From NCBI RefSeq assembly GCF_004332295.1, contig NZ_RXLP01000002.1, positions 1 through 64,000 on the forward strand: a DNA stretch of 64,000 nucleotides, in the 5' to 3' direction. The stretch is from Alloscardovia theropitheci. Its GTDB lineage: Bacteria > Actinomycetota > Actinomycetes > Actinomycetales > Bifidobacteriaceae. The notes beneath the pieces are model-generated. The model saw only the letters and a program-made list of their open reading frames with translations. It was not told the origin of the DNA and did not search any database. Both the position numbers and the translations under genes were made by a program. Below, one piece after another: positions 26,739-37,035 of this stretch (position 1 is its first letter; every line of letters starts with the position of its first letter).

Positions 26739-28985
26739 CTACATGAGATTCTTCGGATTAATTTGGAAATGTAATTCTGGTGCGTTACGCCCAGCAGTAT
26801 GACGCGCTTGTGCTTGATGCAAAGAACGCACTAAGTGCGGCAAATTTTCACGACTAACACGGATTACACATTGCACTCGTTGATACAAACCATCGATATA
26901 CTGCTGCTTTAATGTTTGCGGTACAGCCTTTGGCACAGGACCGAGGACAGATGGCAATTCTCCCATTGCTGTCTTTATAAGCGGAAGTCCGCCAAAATCA
27001 GATTCGACTGCGCTTACCATACGATTGACGCTATCTCGTTCTCCCCAGACAAGCGCCGCACTTGTCGATGGCGGCAAGCCTGTTTGCTTAGCCTGCTCAA
27101 CTTCTCTATGAGACAGTATTCGACTATCCCACACCATCAATGCTTGTGAGATACTGCGGTCAGCCTCTCCAAGAATAAGAACCTGCCCATTTTGAGTTCG
27201 AGGAACGCACATTGCAGCCACTTGGCTCCATGTGGTAAGTGTATCAATTCTTTGATCAAGAGATGAGCCATATAAACTCGTCCACGCATCGATAATGGCA
27301 ATAGCTTGATACCCCATTGCTTGCCCATTTTCACGATTGCGAATTATTGGTTCCGCTCCAGGTGTAGCAATAACTAAAGCAGGTTTATCACTGATTTCGT
27401 TCACGATGCCACGAGCCATATGTGGAGTCGATATTACTATTGGGATTCCAGGGACCAATGTGGACAGTTCCTGAGCAGTTCCTTCGGTTCCTACATGCAG
27501 CAAACGTATGGTTTCATTACCACAGTGTCTACACGACCATTGCATAGCAACCGAGGCGCACCACTGGCATACTGGACGTCCATTCGATGATGTGTTTCCT
27601 GGCATAAGCGGTCCAAGACAGCGACGACATTGAGCCACTTTTCTACATGATGAGCAGCATAATACAGCTGATTGCGATCTCGCTGGTATGGATAAAAGGA
27701 CTGGCCCTCTTTCAGCTGCATCACGTAGGACTTTTACTGCAACAGACGGTACGCGTGCACCAATTGCAGGATCAGCGATTCTCTCCAGCTCCTCTTTATT
27801 CAAGTGGCGTATCCATGCACATCTTTGAGAAATAATTGCATTCAATCCATGAACTTCGATAACTGACTTCTCATTATGCTCAGCCTGCCATTGATTTTCG
27901 ATACTTCGCACGTACCCAGCATTTATCACTATTCCGTTACTTCTCTTAGCTCGAATGCTTAGCACATCACGAACATTGGGATAAGGGGTAAAACCATCCC
28001 AATTTTGATATACGCTGTCATGAAATGAAATGAACACAGCATTTGCTCCCACAGGAGCATACATTGCAGCGCGAGTACCGATTACACATCCAACGAGTCC
28101 CTGAGCAACTGCAAGGTATGAGCGATATCTATCTGCTGCTGGAAGAGATGCATTAAGAATGACGTAATTCCCCTGCCATTTTCCTAAAGCGTTGTCGGAA
28201 GTGAATTGTTTAAAACCGGCCACGTCTAAAGCACGCGATATCTGCTCCACATGTCGCATATCAGGAAGAACCATAACTACTTGTCTACCCTGGATACGGG
28301 CTGTACTAGCAATCCACGCCAAATCGCGTTCCCACTGAGATACCCCTGGCAAAGTGTCCCATATGATATGTGAACTCATGCTAGTCATGCTCATCGCTCG
28401 GCTTACTTGAGTTATTCCACTGTATAACTGAACAAGTTCTTCTTCGGTGTTACGTGCAAAAGAACGTACCCCCTCAGAAAGTTCATCAACCAATGCTCCC
28501 GATCGTGATGCAATCGATATTTCCTGCTCCACCTTTGCAACACGTGGAGGCACAGCTAAACGAACGATATTTGCACGACTTCCACCAAAAAACGTTGCAA
28601 TCGCTTCAATATCCGCTCGCATATGAGCACTAATATGCGTATGCGGCGATAGTACTTTTTCAATACTTTTTAAGGCAGATTGAGGAGCGTTACTCGATTG
28701 AACTCTTTCCCAAATAACACCCGTACAGCGTCGATTCCCAAAACGTGCACGGATAAGAGTTCCTGGTTGCGCGATTTCAGAAAATTTCTGAGGAACAATA
28801 TAATCAAAAAATTGTCCTAAATGAGCAGTTTGTACATCAAGAACTACGCGTGCTATAGGCAGCTGCGTTGCTGGAGCGTTTTGAGCGATAGTGCGTTCAT
28901 CAGTGTGTTTCTTTGACGATGCACGCGTCTTAACAGCCAAACCATCTAAGGCAGGCTGTTGAATCAAGCGTGCGTTATCATCCAT
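26739..28985 (-). CDS. priA: PriA-like primosomal protein N' (no ATPase motifs)
   Basis: Replication-restart protein homologue of the actinobacterial type. The N-terminal DNA-binding region (from LDVQTAHLGQFFDYIVP) and the zinc-binding insertion with paired cysteines (CCSSCRKVAQCRRC, CQWC, CRHC) are clear. The region of the helicase Walker A (normally GVTGSGKTEVY) reads DTLPGVSQWERD, so the lysine and the P-loop glycines are gone, and no DEEH-type Walker B is seen. It can bind DNA or partners but should lack helicase activity; this is known of actinobacterial PriA. 748 residues. Confidence 0.9.
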   Translation of the reverse strand: MDDNARLIQQPALDGLAVKTRASSKKHTDERTIAQNAPATQLPIARVVLDVQTAHLGQFFDYIVPQKFSEIAQPGTLIRARFGNRRCTGVIWERVQSSNAPQSALKSIEKVLSPHTHISAHMRADIEAIATFFGGSRANIVRLAVPPRVAKVEQEISIASRSGALVDELSEGVRSFARNTEEELVQLYSGITQVSRAMSMTSMSSHIIWDTLPGVSQWERDLAWIASTARIQGRQVVMVLPDMRHVEQISRALDVAGFKQFTSDNALGKWQGNYVILNASLPAADRYRSYLAVAQGLVGCVIGTRAAMYAPVGANAVFISFHDSVYQNWDGFTPYPNVRDVLSIRAKRSNGIVINAGYVRSIENQWQAEHNEKSVIEVHGLNAIISQRCAWIRHLNKEELERIADPAIGARVPSVAVKVLRDAAERGPVLLSIPARSQSAVLCCSSCRKVAQCRRCLGPLMPGNTSSNGRPVCQWCASVAMQWSCRHCGNETIRLLHVGTEGTAQELSTLVPGIPIVISTPHMARGIVNEISDKPALVIATPGAEPIIRNRENGQAMGYQAIAIIDAWTSLYGSSLDQRIDTLTTWSQVAAMCVPRTQNGQVLILGEADRSISQALMVWDSRILSHREVEQAKQTGLPPSTSAALVWGERDSVNRMVSAVESDFGGLPLIKTAMGELPSVLGPVPKAVPQTLKQQYIDGLYQRVQCVIRVSRENLPHLVRSLHQAQARHTAGRNAPELHFQINPKNLM

Positions 28986-29087
28986 GAATTTTTCTTCCTC
29001 TCAAGAACGAGATTGAACCTAGCACATAAATAACTTCAAAACTCGTCACGGAATTAACTGCAAACTCAGCGAGTTAGGCTTTCTGTG

Positions 29088-30383
29088 TTACTTTCCTTCA
29101 GTATTTTCTTGTGTTAACTCAGATACTACATCTTGAAGTTGCTCAGCGTAATCTGTATTCTCCCAGCTAAACTCAGGTCGTCCAAAATGTCCATAAGCAG
29201 CAGTTCTCGAATATATCGGCGAGAGCAAACCCAATTCATCGATAATTGCTGCTGGCCTTAAATCGAACACCTTCTTAACAGCTGCTTCGATAATAGAGCG
29301 AGATACATTCTCTGTATCAAATGTATTCACATAAATCGACACCGGATCAGCTACACCAATAGCATACGCTACCTGTACTTCCGCGCGATGAGCCAGCCCA
29401 GCAGCAACGATATTCTTAGCTACCCACCTAGCCGCGTAGGCAGCAGAGCGGTCTACTTTACTTGGATCTTTGCCTGAGAATGCACCACCACCGTGATGTC
29501 CCGCACCGCCATAGGTATCAACTATGATTTTGCGACCAGTAAGACCCGCATCAGCCGAAGGACCACCTTTAACGAATGAGCCCGTAGGATTTACGAGTAG
29601 CCTGAAATTATCATGCGAGATTGTATCGCCACAAATCTGTTTCAAAACAGGCTCAACTACATGGATACGAATCTGCTCATGAATCCACTCTTGTGTAACT
29701 TCAGGATCATGCTGCGTTGACACCACAATTGTATCCACGTATAGCGGTTTCTCATCGCTATCGTAAGCAACCGTCACTTGCGTTTTACCATCAGGACGAA
29801 GGTGTGCAACAATATCATTATGTCGTACGGATGCTAAACGTGCAGCAAGCTTATGCGCAAGGAGAATGGGTAGCGGCATTAATACATCAGTTTCATCCGT
29901 CGCATATCCAAACATGAGCCCTTGATCGCCCGCACCTTGTAACTCATATCGTTGTTCATTCGACGAAACAGAGCCTGCACCTGTCATCTGTGCTCTAGCT
30001 TCAGCACTAACCCCTTGGTTAATTTCTGATGACTGCGCCACAATTGATTCCATAATTCCCACAGTAGCCGCATCAACTCCGATGCGAGAATCAGTATAAC
30101 CTATACGTTCTAGAACGTTTCGAGCAACGGCCGATACATTGATATGTGCGCTAGACGACACCTCGCCAAAAATAACAAATTGCCCCGCTGTTGCACAAGT
30201 TTCAACAGCTACGTGTGCATGTGAGTCTGCAGCTAAATAAGCATCCAAAATCGCATCCGAAATCTGATCGCACACCTTATCAGGGTGACCTTCAGTTACA
30301 GATTCGGATGTAAAGAGGTGAATATCTTGATTATCGTTGTGCTTAATGTGTTGAGCGTGCTGGCAATCATCATGCTTTGTCAT
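29088..30383 (-). CDS. metK: S-adenosylmethionine synthetase
   Basis: Makes SAM from methionine and ATP as a tetramer. N-terminal [20 protein letters not shown], the ATP-binding [12 protein letters not shown] motif and the P-loop-like [16 protein letters not shown] are all present; 431 residues. Upstream on the mRNA is a compact structured leader that resembles a SAM-VI riboswitch. rpoZ lies upstream on the same strand. Confidence 0.97.
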   Translation of the reverse strand: MTKHDDCQHAQHIKHNDNQDIHLFTSESVTEGHPDKVCDQISDAILDAYLAADSHAHVAVETCATAGQFVIFGEVSSSAHINVSAVARNVLERIGYTDSRIGVDAATVGIMESIVAQSSEINQGVSAEARAQMTGAGSVSSNEQRYELQGAGDQGLMFGYATDETDVLMPLPILLAHKLAARLASVRHNDIVAHLRPDGKTQVTVAYDSDEKPLYVDTIVVSTQHDPEVTQEWIHEQIRIHVVEPVLKQICGDTISHDNFRLLVNPTGSFVKGGPSADAGLTGRKIIVDTYGGAGHHGGGAFSGKDPSKVDRSAAYAARWVAKNIVAAGLAHRAEVQVAYAIGVADPVSIYVNTFDTENVSRSIIEAAVKKVFDLRPAAIIDELGLLSPIYSRTAAYGHFGRPEFSWENTDYAEQLQDVVSELTQENTEGK

Positions 30384-30387
30384 ACTT

Positions 30388-30450
30388 TCGAAGTCCTTTC
30401 TTCGATAAGAAATCCCGCATCAGCTTGTTAAACGCCAACGCGGGATAAAG
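30388..30450 (-). promoter_or_regulatory. Probable SAM-sensing leader (SAM-VI-like riboswitch) of metK
   Basis: On the minus strand, ATCCCGC (30446-30440) pairs with GCGGGAT (30418-30412), and a second hairpin TTTCTT/AAGAAA (30412-30407 with 30402-30397, four-base loop) immediately overlaps the ribosome-binding site AAGAAAGGA of metK. This fits a translation-controlling switch. SAM-VI riboswitches are known upstream of metK in Bifidobacterium. The assignment is by position and structure; I could not compare it with the covariance model. Confidence 0.5.
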
Positions 30451-30536
30451 TATAGTTTTCAACCAATTACTTGCTGTTCGCAAACCCGAATATCGTAAGC
30501 GATACAGAGTTCATAAGCGACAGCGTATTCGTCAGT

Positions 30537-30806
30537 TTACTCGTCCTCACCCAAAGTCTCTTCGAGCAATCCTTCATTAATCTCGCGGAAAGCAATCGAC
30601 AATGGCTTTTCATTATTCTGATACTCTACAAGAGGACCAACGTTTTGCAACAAGCCTTCATTAAGCTGAGTAAAGTAAGAATTAATCTGGCGAGCGCGAC
30701 GAGCTGCAAACATCGCCAATGCATACTTTGAATCTGCGTGCTCAGTAAGCTCATCCAATGGTGGATTTACAAGTCCCTGTGGTTCAGGGTTAGTTCCCAG
30801 TGCCAT
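30537..30806 (-). CDS. rpoZ: RNA polymerase omega subunit
   Basis: Small subunit that assists beta-prime folding and RNA polymerase assembly. The conserved core is visible: [20 protein letters not shown] followed by an acidic C-terminus. The ATG at 30806 ([11 protein letters not shown]) has GGAG 8 bases upstream and gives 89 residues; the upstream ATG at 30821 has no ribosome-binding site. Lies before metK, in the order often seen in actinobacteria. Confidence 0.93.
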   Translation of the reverse strand: MALGTNPEPQGLVNPPLDELTEHADSKYALAMFAARRARQINSYFTQLNEGLLQNVGPLVEYQNNEKPLSIAFREINEGLLEETLGEDE

Positions 30807-31236
30807 TTTTCTCCAATACACGAAATAGTCTATCTCAAGTCTTTATAAGTGTACTCATACCACTGTATAAACACAACTATTCGGTAAGCGTAGTTATTAC
30901 GTTGCTTAGTTATGCTGCGTTAGTTGTAGTTATCAGGTAGCGCCGTTATCAGACAATGCTTACTATTACAGAGTGCCCGCATGCATTCACTGTGGATTTT
31001 ACCTGAATTCCATCTGCACCGTCGCTGAAATAATATTGGAATCTCATCTGAATTTTAATAAAACCGCGCAATCACGCATCTCACTTACTTATCCATTGCT
31101 TACTCTATTAATCTACTCGAATGTTGTGATCCTCTTCCAATCGACTTCCCCATCGTTGTGACGAAAATCATAATCTTAATTTTCCACTACGTGAACGAAA
31201 CGCGCGAAGGACACCTCTACCTATTACTATGGAAGT
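30807..31236. promoter_or_regulatory. Divergent intergenic region rpoZ / ilvD
   Basis: 430 bases without a convincing gene. It must hold the promoters of rpoZ (minus) and ilvD (plus). GGAAG precedes the ilvD ATG. I see no leader peptide rich in branched-chain residues and no obvious attenuator hairpin. Confidence 0.4.
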
Positions 31237-33096
31237 ATGAAGATGAGATCAGAAACAATTATGAACGGTCGTATGTTTGCCGGAGCACGCGCGCTCTACC
31301 GCGCTGCAGGCGTCGATGAAAAGGATTTCGGCAAACCAATTATTGCTGTTGCGAATTCTTTCTCTGAGTTCGTTCCAGGACATGTGCACCTTAATAAGGT
31401 TGGACGCATCGTCTCCGAAGCAATTAAACAGGCGGGCGGCATTCCTCGCGAGTTCAATACTATTGCTGTTGACGATGGTATCGCTATGGGCCACACTGGC
31501 ATGCTCTACTCTTTGCCAAGCCGAGACATCATCGCCGATGCAGTGGAGTATTCCGTTAATGCGCATTGCGCTGATGCATTAATTTGCATTTCTAATTGTG
31601 ACAAGATCAGCCCGGGTATGCTTATGGCTGCCCTTCGTCTGAATATTCCTACGATTTTTGTTTCTGGCGGCCCAATGGAATCAGGTACTACTACTCTGTC
31701 AGACGGTACGACAAAGAGTACTGATCTGATTGACGTTATGTATGCATCAGCAGACGATAATGTTTCTGATGAAGATTTGCTTGCCTACGAACGTACTGCA
31801 TGCCCAACATGCGGATCATGCGCAGGTATGTTTACTGCTAATTCTATGAACTGTCTGATGGAGGCTCTTGGTTTAGCTCTTCCAGGTAACGGAACGACTT
31901 TGGCAGATCATAAGGCTCGTACGGCATTGTTTGAAAAAGCCGGAGCGAAAATCGTTGAGCTTGCTAATCGTTACTATCATGAGGATGATGAATCCGTCTT
32001 ACCACGTTCCATTGTGACAAAGCATGCTTTTGAAAATGCTATGACTATGGACGTTGCTATGGGCGGTTCTACAAATACCGTTTTGCATATTCTTGCGGCT
32101 GCTCAAAGTGCAGATGTCGATTTCACTTTGGAAGACATTGAACGTATCTCCCATACAGTTCCTTGCATTTGTAAAGCAAGCCCATCTGGACCATGGGAAA
32201 TTTCTGATGTTCATCGTGCTGGTGGCATCACCCGAATCTTGGGCGAATTGGATCGCGGAGGTAAACTCCATCGCGATGTACACTCCGTGGATTATCCAAC
32301 TCTTGAGGCGAAGCTCAATGATTGGGACATCCGCCGCGACACTGTTATTGATGAGGCATTAGATCTCTTTACAGCTGCCCCTAGCGGAGTTCGCACGCAT
32401 GAAGGTTTAAGCCAAGATGCTCGTTTCGATGATCTCGATCGTGATTATATTAATGGTGCCGTTCATGATATTGAGCATCCATCTGTGACTGAAGGTGGAC
32501 TTGCAGTACTTCGTGGAAATATCGCTCCTGATGGTTGCGTTGTTAAAACCGCAGGCGTAGATCCATCCATTTGGAAGTTTACAGGCGAAGCACTTGTCGT
32601 CGAGTCTCAGGAACAGGCTGTAGAAGTCATTTTGAATGACACCTTAAAGCCTGGTCAAGCTCTTATTATTCGTTATGAAGGCCCAAAGGGTGGACCTGGT
32701 ATGCAGGAAATGCTTTACCCTACTTCCTTTGTTAAGGGAAAAGGCATTGGTAAGGAAGTAGCTCTGCTCACCGATGGTCGATATTCTGGCGGATCATCTG
32801 GTCTATCTATTGGCCATATCGCACCTGAAGCAGCAGCCGGTGGCCCAATCGCTTTAGTAGAAAATGGCGACAAAATCGTTATTGATATTCCGAATCGAAC
32901 GATTAATGTAGATGTTCCAGACGACGTACTTGCTGAACGCCGAGAGAAAATTGAAAATGGCTATGGTTACCGACCACATCGCGATCGTCAAGTTTCTCTT
33001 GCTCTCAAGGCCTATGCAGCATTCGCACGCTCTGCCGACAAGGGCGCTACACGAGACCCTGAACTCATTAACCGTTTGGCTCATCAGGCGGATTAA
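31237..33096 (+). CDS. ilvD: Dihydroxy-acid dehydratase
   Basis: Iron-sulfur enzyme of branched-chain amino-acid synthesis; dehydrates 2,3-dihydroxy acids to the 2-oxo acids that yield valine, isoleucine and leucine. Cluster-binding motifs [12 protein letters not shown] and [18 protein letters not shown] are intact, as is the C-terminal [11 protein letters not shown]. 619 residues, the long form. Isolated from other ilv genes, which are not in this window. Followed by two hairpins. Confidence 0.96.
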   Translation: MKMRSETIMNGRMFAGARALYRAAGVDEKDFGKPIIAVANSFSEFVPGHVHLNKVGRIVSEAIKQAGGIPREFNTIAVDDGIAMGHTGMLYSLPSRDIIADAVEYSVNAHCADALICISNCDKISPGMLMAALRLNIPTIFVSGGPMESGTTTLSDGTTKSTDLIDVMYASADDNVSDEDLLAYERTACPTCGSCAGMFTANSMNCLMEALGLALPGNGTTLADHKARTALFEKAGAKIVELANRYYHEDDESVLPRSIVTKHAFENAMTMDVAMGGSTNTVLHILAAAQSADVDFTLEDIERISHTVPCICKASPSGPWEISDVHRAGGITRILGELDRGGKLHRDVHSVDYPTLEAKLNDWDIRRDTVIDEALDLFTAAPSGVRTHEGLSQDARFDDLDRDYINGAVHDIEHPSVTEGGLAVLRGNIAPDGCVVKTAGVDPSIWKFTGEALVVESQEQAVEVILNDTLKPGQALIIRYEGPKGGPGMQEMLYPTSFVKGKGIGKEVALLTDGRYSGGSSGLSIGHIAPEAAAGGPIALVENGDKIVIDIPNRTINVDVPDDVLAERREKIENGYGYRPHRDRQVSLALKAYAAFARSADKGATRDPELINRLAHQAD

Positions 33097-33130
33097 TATT
33101 CAACGTTGCTCGCGAGACTATAAAAGAAAA

Positions 33131-33240
33131 ACACTCTGAGATATACGGCTATCACAGAGTGTGAGAGCATTCTCGCAACTTGGCCAGCTCTCATTCATTG
33201 CCTCTATTGTTCTTTACTAGTACAATAGAGGCAATTTCAT
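33131..33240 (+). terminator. Two hairpins after ilvD
   Basis: ACACTCTG/CAGAGTGT (33131-33138 with 33155-33162), then a perfect 14-bp stem (33197-33210 with 33222-33235) followed by TTCAT. The second has the stronger terminator form. Confidence 0.75.
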
Positions 33241-33393
33241 ATACTCAGCAGTGTATGAAATGATTTTAGAATCACGATAAAGATGATTTTGAAATCAACA
33301 ATTGCATAGCCGCAATCACACGATTCGTGTACGGACACGTTAGAACAAATCATCCGATGATTGTCGCTATGCCTAAAGAGGAAGGTGAGAACT

Positions 33394-33915
33394 ATGAAAC
33401 TTCGCAATCAAATTATTCGTATGATATGTTTCTCCATCATCGGAGTCGCAGCATCTTTGCTGATGGTTGTGCGTTCGTTTACTGAAAGCGATATCACGGG
33501 ATTCGCTCTGTTCATCAGCGGAATCGTAGTGCCATTTATTCTTCTTGGATATGCGATTCGAGTATGTTCTGGTAACACTCAAGTATGGTTAGCTCTTACG
33601 AACGTCGTTTTTATTATCGCTTCCGTCACCGTTTTTCTCTTCTCCGAAACATTATGTAACACATTCGGTTGCCCCCGCTACGATTATGGCTCTTTCATAT
33701 GGCGTCCTCTCTACGCAACCGTGACAATATTAATGTGCATCGGTTCGGTACTTGTCACTATAGCTATTGCTCGATTGAGAAAAACTGAAGAGGTTGTTCA
33801 TACTCCCAATCTAAATCCAGTGCCAGCGTCTGCCCCGATTCCGGCACCAGCTCCTGTTCAAGGTGAAACTATCTCACCTTCTGCTACGCTTCCTTCTACA
33901 CAGCCTGATGCTTGA
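33394..33915 (+). CDS. Four-helix membrane protein with Pro-rich tail
   Basis: I do not recognise the family. The 173-residue product (ATG 33394 with AGGTGA upstream; the frame is open back to a TTG at 33361) has four predicted membrane segments. A short extracytoplasmic loop with two cysteines (CNTFGC) follows the third. The C-terminal 40 residues are rich in Pro and Ala (PVPASAPIPAPAPV). The next locus encodes two similar four-helix modules in a row, so the two loci look like products of duplication. Confidence 0.65.
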   Translation: MKLRNQIIRMICFSIIGVAASLLMVVRSFTESDITGFALFISGIVVPFILLGYAIRVCSGNTQVWLALTNVVFIIASVTVFLFSETLCNTFGCPRYDYGSFIWRPLYATVTILMCIGSVLVTIAIARLRKTEEVVHTPNLNPVPASAPIPAPAPVQGETISPSATLPSTQPDA

Positions 33916-33957
33916 TATTTGATTCTTGATTTTTGATTTCCGAATATCTGAAATATA

Positions 33958-34026
33958 CCATGTGCTTCACCGCCATCATATTCCATATTGCTAGTATTCT
34001 ATATTGCTAGCAGATGAAGCACATGG
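33958..34026 (+). terminator. Inverted repeat with internal direct repeat
   Basis: Perfect 12-bp arms (CCATGTGCTTCA at 33958-33969, TGAAGCACATGG at 34015-34026). The 45-base loop contains ATATTGCTAG twice, 16 bases apart. It may act as a terminator after the membrane gene. Confidence 0.5.
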
Positions 34027-34089
34027 CAATCTATCGGTATCTCACATATGGCATAAATCTTCTTCCTATATTCAACAATTAAAAAGAAA

Positions 34090-34389
34090 GTGAAGACCTA
34101 TGTCGTCACATATCTCACACCAGAAAAAAACAGCCTGACTTCTATACCGGCCTTCACTTTTGCTATATCTGCAGCGCTGCTCCTAGTAGCAATTGTTCTA
34201 TCCGTTAATCAGCTAAATGCAAACACTACTTTTTACATACGTATCCCGTCATTTATAGCACCATTTATATGCAGCCTCTGCGTACCGCTCATACTGCTTA
34301 TATATTCATCGCATATCACTCAGCGCACGATTCAGATAACTTTTACGATACTTGTCACTATTCTCAGTATGCGCGATGACAATTATTGA
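34090..34389 (+). CDS. Membrane protein, N-terminal part of a split gene
   Basis: 99 residues in frame 1 with two clear membrane segments and the start of a third (ITFTILVTIL) when the frame ends. The start given is a GTG. A better-placed ATG at 34100, 8 bases after AAGTGAAG, is in a different frame and runs into a stop after an A7 tract (34124-34130). The product looks like the first half of a four-helix module similar to the protein at 33394, continued in the next frame. It may be a broken gene, a recoded gene or a sequencing error. Confidence 0.45.
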   Translation: MKTYVVTYLTPEKNSLTSIPAFTFAISAALLLVAIVLSVNQLNANTTFYIRIPSFIAPFICSLCVPLILLIYSSHITQRTIQITFTILVTILSMRDDNY

Positions 34390-34951
34390 AAGTGTGGATT
34401 TGTTTGTCCATTCCGGAGCAACATTATTCGATATTGATTATGCTGGAACCGATGGGACGCGAATTACCCCAATTGTATCTATAGTCGCGTCAGTTCTTCT
34501 GCTTGTATGTGCTTTCATCATTACCCAATGCACAACTCATGACGATAACGTCCATGCCGGTTTTGCAAGCTTAATACTCTTTCTCAGTCTTTTAACGGTA
34601 TCACTGAGCATTCGCACTGTAATTTTTGAGTCTGGCAGTTGGCAGTATTCCCTCGTCGCGCTTCTTTGTGGGGGTATGTTACCCTCATTATTGCTTCTAT
34701 GGTATGCAAGGAATTTCAATGCTCACATGTCTAGGATCCTGTTGATTCTGTGTGGAATTCTTCTCCTGATTGTAAATTGTATCGCAGTATTATTCAGCGA
34801 TTCACTAACTGACATAAATCACATAACTGAAGGTTTTACTACCGCTCATACTGGTCAGTATATGAACTGTTTCATCGCGATTTTCAACTTAGCATTATGT
34901 ACTATTACATATTTTCTTGCGGTTAGAAGAGATTCTAAGCTATTACGATAA
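34352..34951 (+). CDS. Membrane protein, C-terminal part of a split gene
   Basis: 199 residues in frame 2, overlapping the previous frame by 38 bases. The first residues (about VCAMTIIESVDLFVHSG) complete the third membrane helix that the upstream frame begins. A fourth helix and then a complete second four-helix module follow. Joined, 34090-34951 would encode an eight-helix protein made of two modules like the one at 33394. An ATG at 34376 could start it independently, but would cut a helix. No homopolymer is visible at the junction. Confidence 0.5.
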   Translation: MSLFSVCAMTIIESVDLFVHSGATLFDIDYAGTDGTRITPIVSIVASVLLLVCAFIITQCTTHDDNVHAGFASLILFLSLLTVSLSIRTVIFESGSWQYSLVALLCGGMLPSLLLLWYARNFNAHMSRILLILCGILLLIVNCIAVLFSDSLTDINHITEGFTTAHTGQYMNCFIAIFNLALCTITYFLAVRRDSKLLR

Positions 34952-34966
34952 TCTACTAAATTCGCA

Positions 34967-35016
34967 TAAAAAGGGTTCTTTCGTTGTACACATGGAAACA
35001 CAACGAAAGAACCCTA
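34967..35016 (-). terminator. Terminator of the ribokinase unit
   Basis: Perfect 16-bp stem (34972-34987 with 35000-35015), 12-base loop. On the minus strand it is followed by TTTTT (34971-34967), ending rbsK transcription, and it also faces the convergent membrane gene. Confidence 0.88.
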
Positions 35017-35045
35017 ATAGTGGGAGACCTTCTAGAGAAATTGAG

Positions 35046-36014
35046 TTAGAGAGAAAAGGCCTCACGAATTTGTGCTACGGTTCCATATGACGCTTGCGCA
35101 CCATAACCGCATGCTGCATACGCTGCCACATACGCTGCCATACGTGCGCTATCAGTCAAATCGAAACCGCTAGCAAGTCCTGCAAGAACAGTACCCATAT
35201 AGGAATCACCACAACCCGTTGTATCAACAGGATTGATGCGAACACCATCAACGCGGGTAATTGTTTCGCCATCAATGACACATGATCCCAAAGCGCCTAA
35301 CGTAATAATGACCTTATGGAAGCCCATTTCAGCTAGACGAACGCGCATACTTTCCCAATCGAAAGTAGACCAATCGATGCCGTCATCATCCATCCCAATG
35401 ATCTGAGCAGTTTCATGTTCATTGGCAAGCAAGATATCAGTATTATCAATAAGCTCCTGTGGAAGATTTGCCATAAATGGAGAATTATTGAGCAATACAG
35501 GCATATCTGCTTCGTGAGCAATACGCGCTGCCTCAATCACAGTTTCCATAGGAGACTCAAGGCATAACCCGAGTACCTTTGCATCGGTTAATGCCTGCGC
35601 ATTTTCCCGGATATATTCAGGTGTAACTTTACGATTCGAGCCGGCAGAATACACAATTGTATTTTCTCCGTCGGCCTCGGAAACTGTAATTACAGTCGTT
35701 CCTGAAGGACCGTCAAGACGAGCGATACGGTTAGTATCTACCCCAGCTTCCTCGAGTTTACCAGCTAAGAAGTCAGCATTTGAGTCAGTTCCGAGTGCCC
35801 CAAACATCGTCACTTTCGCTCCGAGCTTGGCTGCGGTCGCAGCCTGATTTGACGATTTACCGCCAGGAAGAATTTCCAAAGCTCCACCCTCAAGCGTCTC
35901 CCCCGGTAGAAGGAAACGAGGAACGCGAACCGTATAGTCCGCATTCATAGAACCGACAACCGCTACAGCACCATTAAGTTGGGCGAGCATATCGAGAACA
36001 GTATTCTTTTCCAT
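35046..36014 (-). CDS. rbsK: Ribokinase (PfkB family)
   Basis: Phosphorylates ribose to ribose-5-phosphate. PfkB signatures: N-terminal VVGSMNADYTVRV, the GGKSSNQAATAAKLGA sugar-binding motif, and the C-terminal DTTGCGDSYMGTVLAG with the catalytic Asp and the anion hole. The ATG at 36014 has AAGG at a proper distance; the ATG 9 bases upstream has it too close. It lies 79 bases after the nucleoside hydrolase gene on the same strand, so ribose released by that enzyme is phosphorylated here. Under the LacI operator at 37247. Confidence 0.92.
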   Translation of the reverse strand: MEKNTVLDMLAQLNGAVAVVGSMNADYTVRVPRFLLPGETLEGGALEILPGGKSSNQAATAAKLGAKVTMFGALGTDSNADFLAGKLEEAGVDTNRIARLDGPSGTTVITVSEADGENTIVYSAGSNRKVTPEYIRENAQALTDAKVLGLCLESPMETVIEAARIAHEADMPVLLNNSPFMANLPQELIDNTDILLANEHETAQIIGMDDDGIDWSTFDWESMRVRLAEMGFHKVIITLGALGSCVIDGETITRVDGVRINPVDTTGCGDSYMGTVLAGLASGFDLTDSARMAAYVAAYAACGYGAQASYGTVAQIREAFSL

Positions 36015-36093
36015 GTGTATCATGCCTTGCTATGCTTTGTATACGTTTATTTTCTTGGATTTACTGTAATTACTTATGAATGGCTTGAAGCTA

Positions 36094-37035
36094 TTAGCCG
36101 ATTCGAGTAATTGCATCCTCTACCAAGTTCCAGAACTTATCGAAGTCAAGCTTTGTAGCAACTTGAGTATGGCATTCCTCTTCACTTGGTTCAGGGCCTC
36201 GCAAATCAGCAACAGTCATGCCCAATGTCAAAGTTCCAGTAAGTTCTACATCAACTGGGCAACGACGCGTCTGGACTACGGAAGGATCGATGAGATATGC
36301 GACCGTGCAAGGATCATGTACTGGAGGATCCACAAAATCTTGATTTTGACTATATGCTAAACGGAAGAAGTCCATCAAACCCGAAACGAACATCGCCAAA
36401 TCGGTACCAACGCCTTCAATCTTCTTTTGGATTTCAGGTGTGCACAATGCTTGGTGAGTTAAATCAAGACCAACCATTGTTACTTTCCATGGCTCATTAA
36501 ATACGATATGTGCTGCTTCAGGATCAACCATAATGTTGAACTCAGCAACCGCGCTCCAGTTTCCTACGTGGTAGCCACCGCCCATAAGAACGACTTCCTT
36601 GACGCGTTCAACAATTCGTGGCTCGATTCGTGCGGCCAAAGCGATATTAGTCAATGGGCCAGTTGGCACGAGGGTAACTGTACCTGGTTCTTCACGCATA
36701 ATTGTGTCAATAATGAACTGAACTGCACCTTCATCTTCAAGAGGCCTTGTAGGCTCAGGAAGCTCTACACCGTCAAGACCGGTTTCACCGTGAATTGAAG
36801 CAGCTGCCTGAGCTGGACGAACAATCGGGCGACCAGCACCACGATACACTGGAATATCTGTCGCATGCGCTTTTTCGAGAACAGCACGAGCATTGTATGT
36901 CACCTTTTCAATGCTCTGATTTCCACCAACAGTTGTTACGCCCAATAAATCAATCTCTGGATTGCCCACAGCCAGCAAAATAGCAACTGCATCATCATGA
37001 CCTGGGTCACAATCCAAAATAATCTTCTTGGCCAT
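36094..37035 (-). CDS. Inosine/uridine-preferring nucleoside hydrolase
   Basis: Cleaves ribonucleosides to base and ribose. The family's Ca2+-binding motif is at the N-terminus (LDCDPGHDDAVAIL) and the second signature EFNIMVDPEAAHIVF is present; 313 residues. GGAG lies 9 bases before the ATG. First gene of a nucleoside-salvage operon with ribokinase. Substrate range (purine or pyrimidine) cannot be set from the sequence. Regulated probably by the LacI-type protein encoded upstream. Confidence 0.92.
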   Translation of the reverse strand: MAKKIILDCDPGHDDAVAILLAVGNPEIDLLGVTTVGGNQSIEKVTYNARAVLEKAHATDIPVYRGAGRPIVRPAQAAASIHGETGLDGVELPEPTRPLEDEGAVQFIIDTIMREEPGTVTLVPTGPLTNIALAARIEPRIVERVKEVVLMGGGYHVGNWSAVAEFNIMVDPEAAHIVFNEPWKVTMVGLDLTHQALCTPEIQKKIEGVGTDLAMFVSGLMDFFRLAYSQNQDFVDPPVHDPCTVAYLIDPSVVQTRRCPVDVELTGTLTLGMTVADLRGPEPSEEECHTQVATKLDFDKFWNLVEDAITRIG

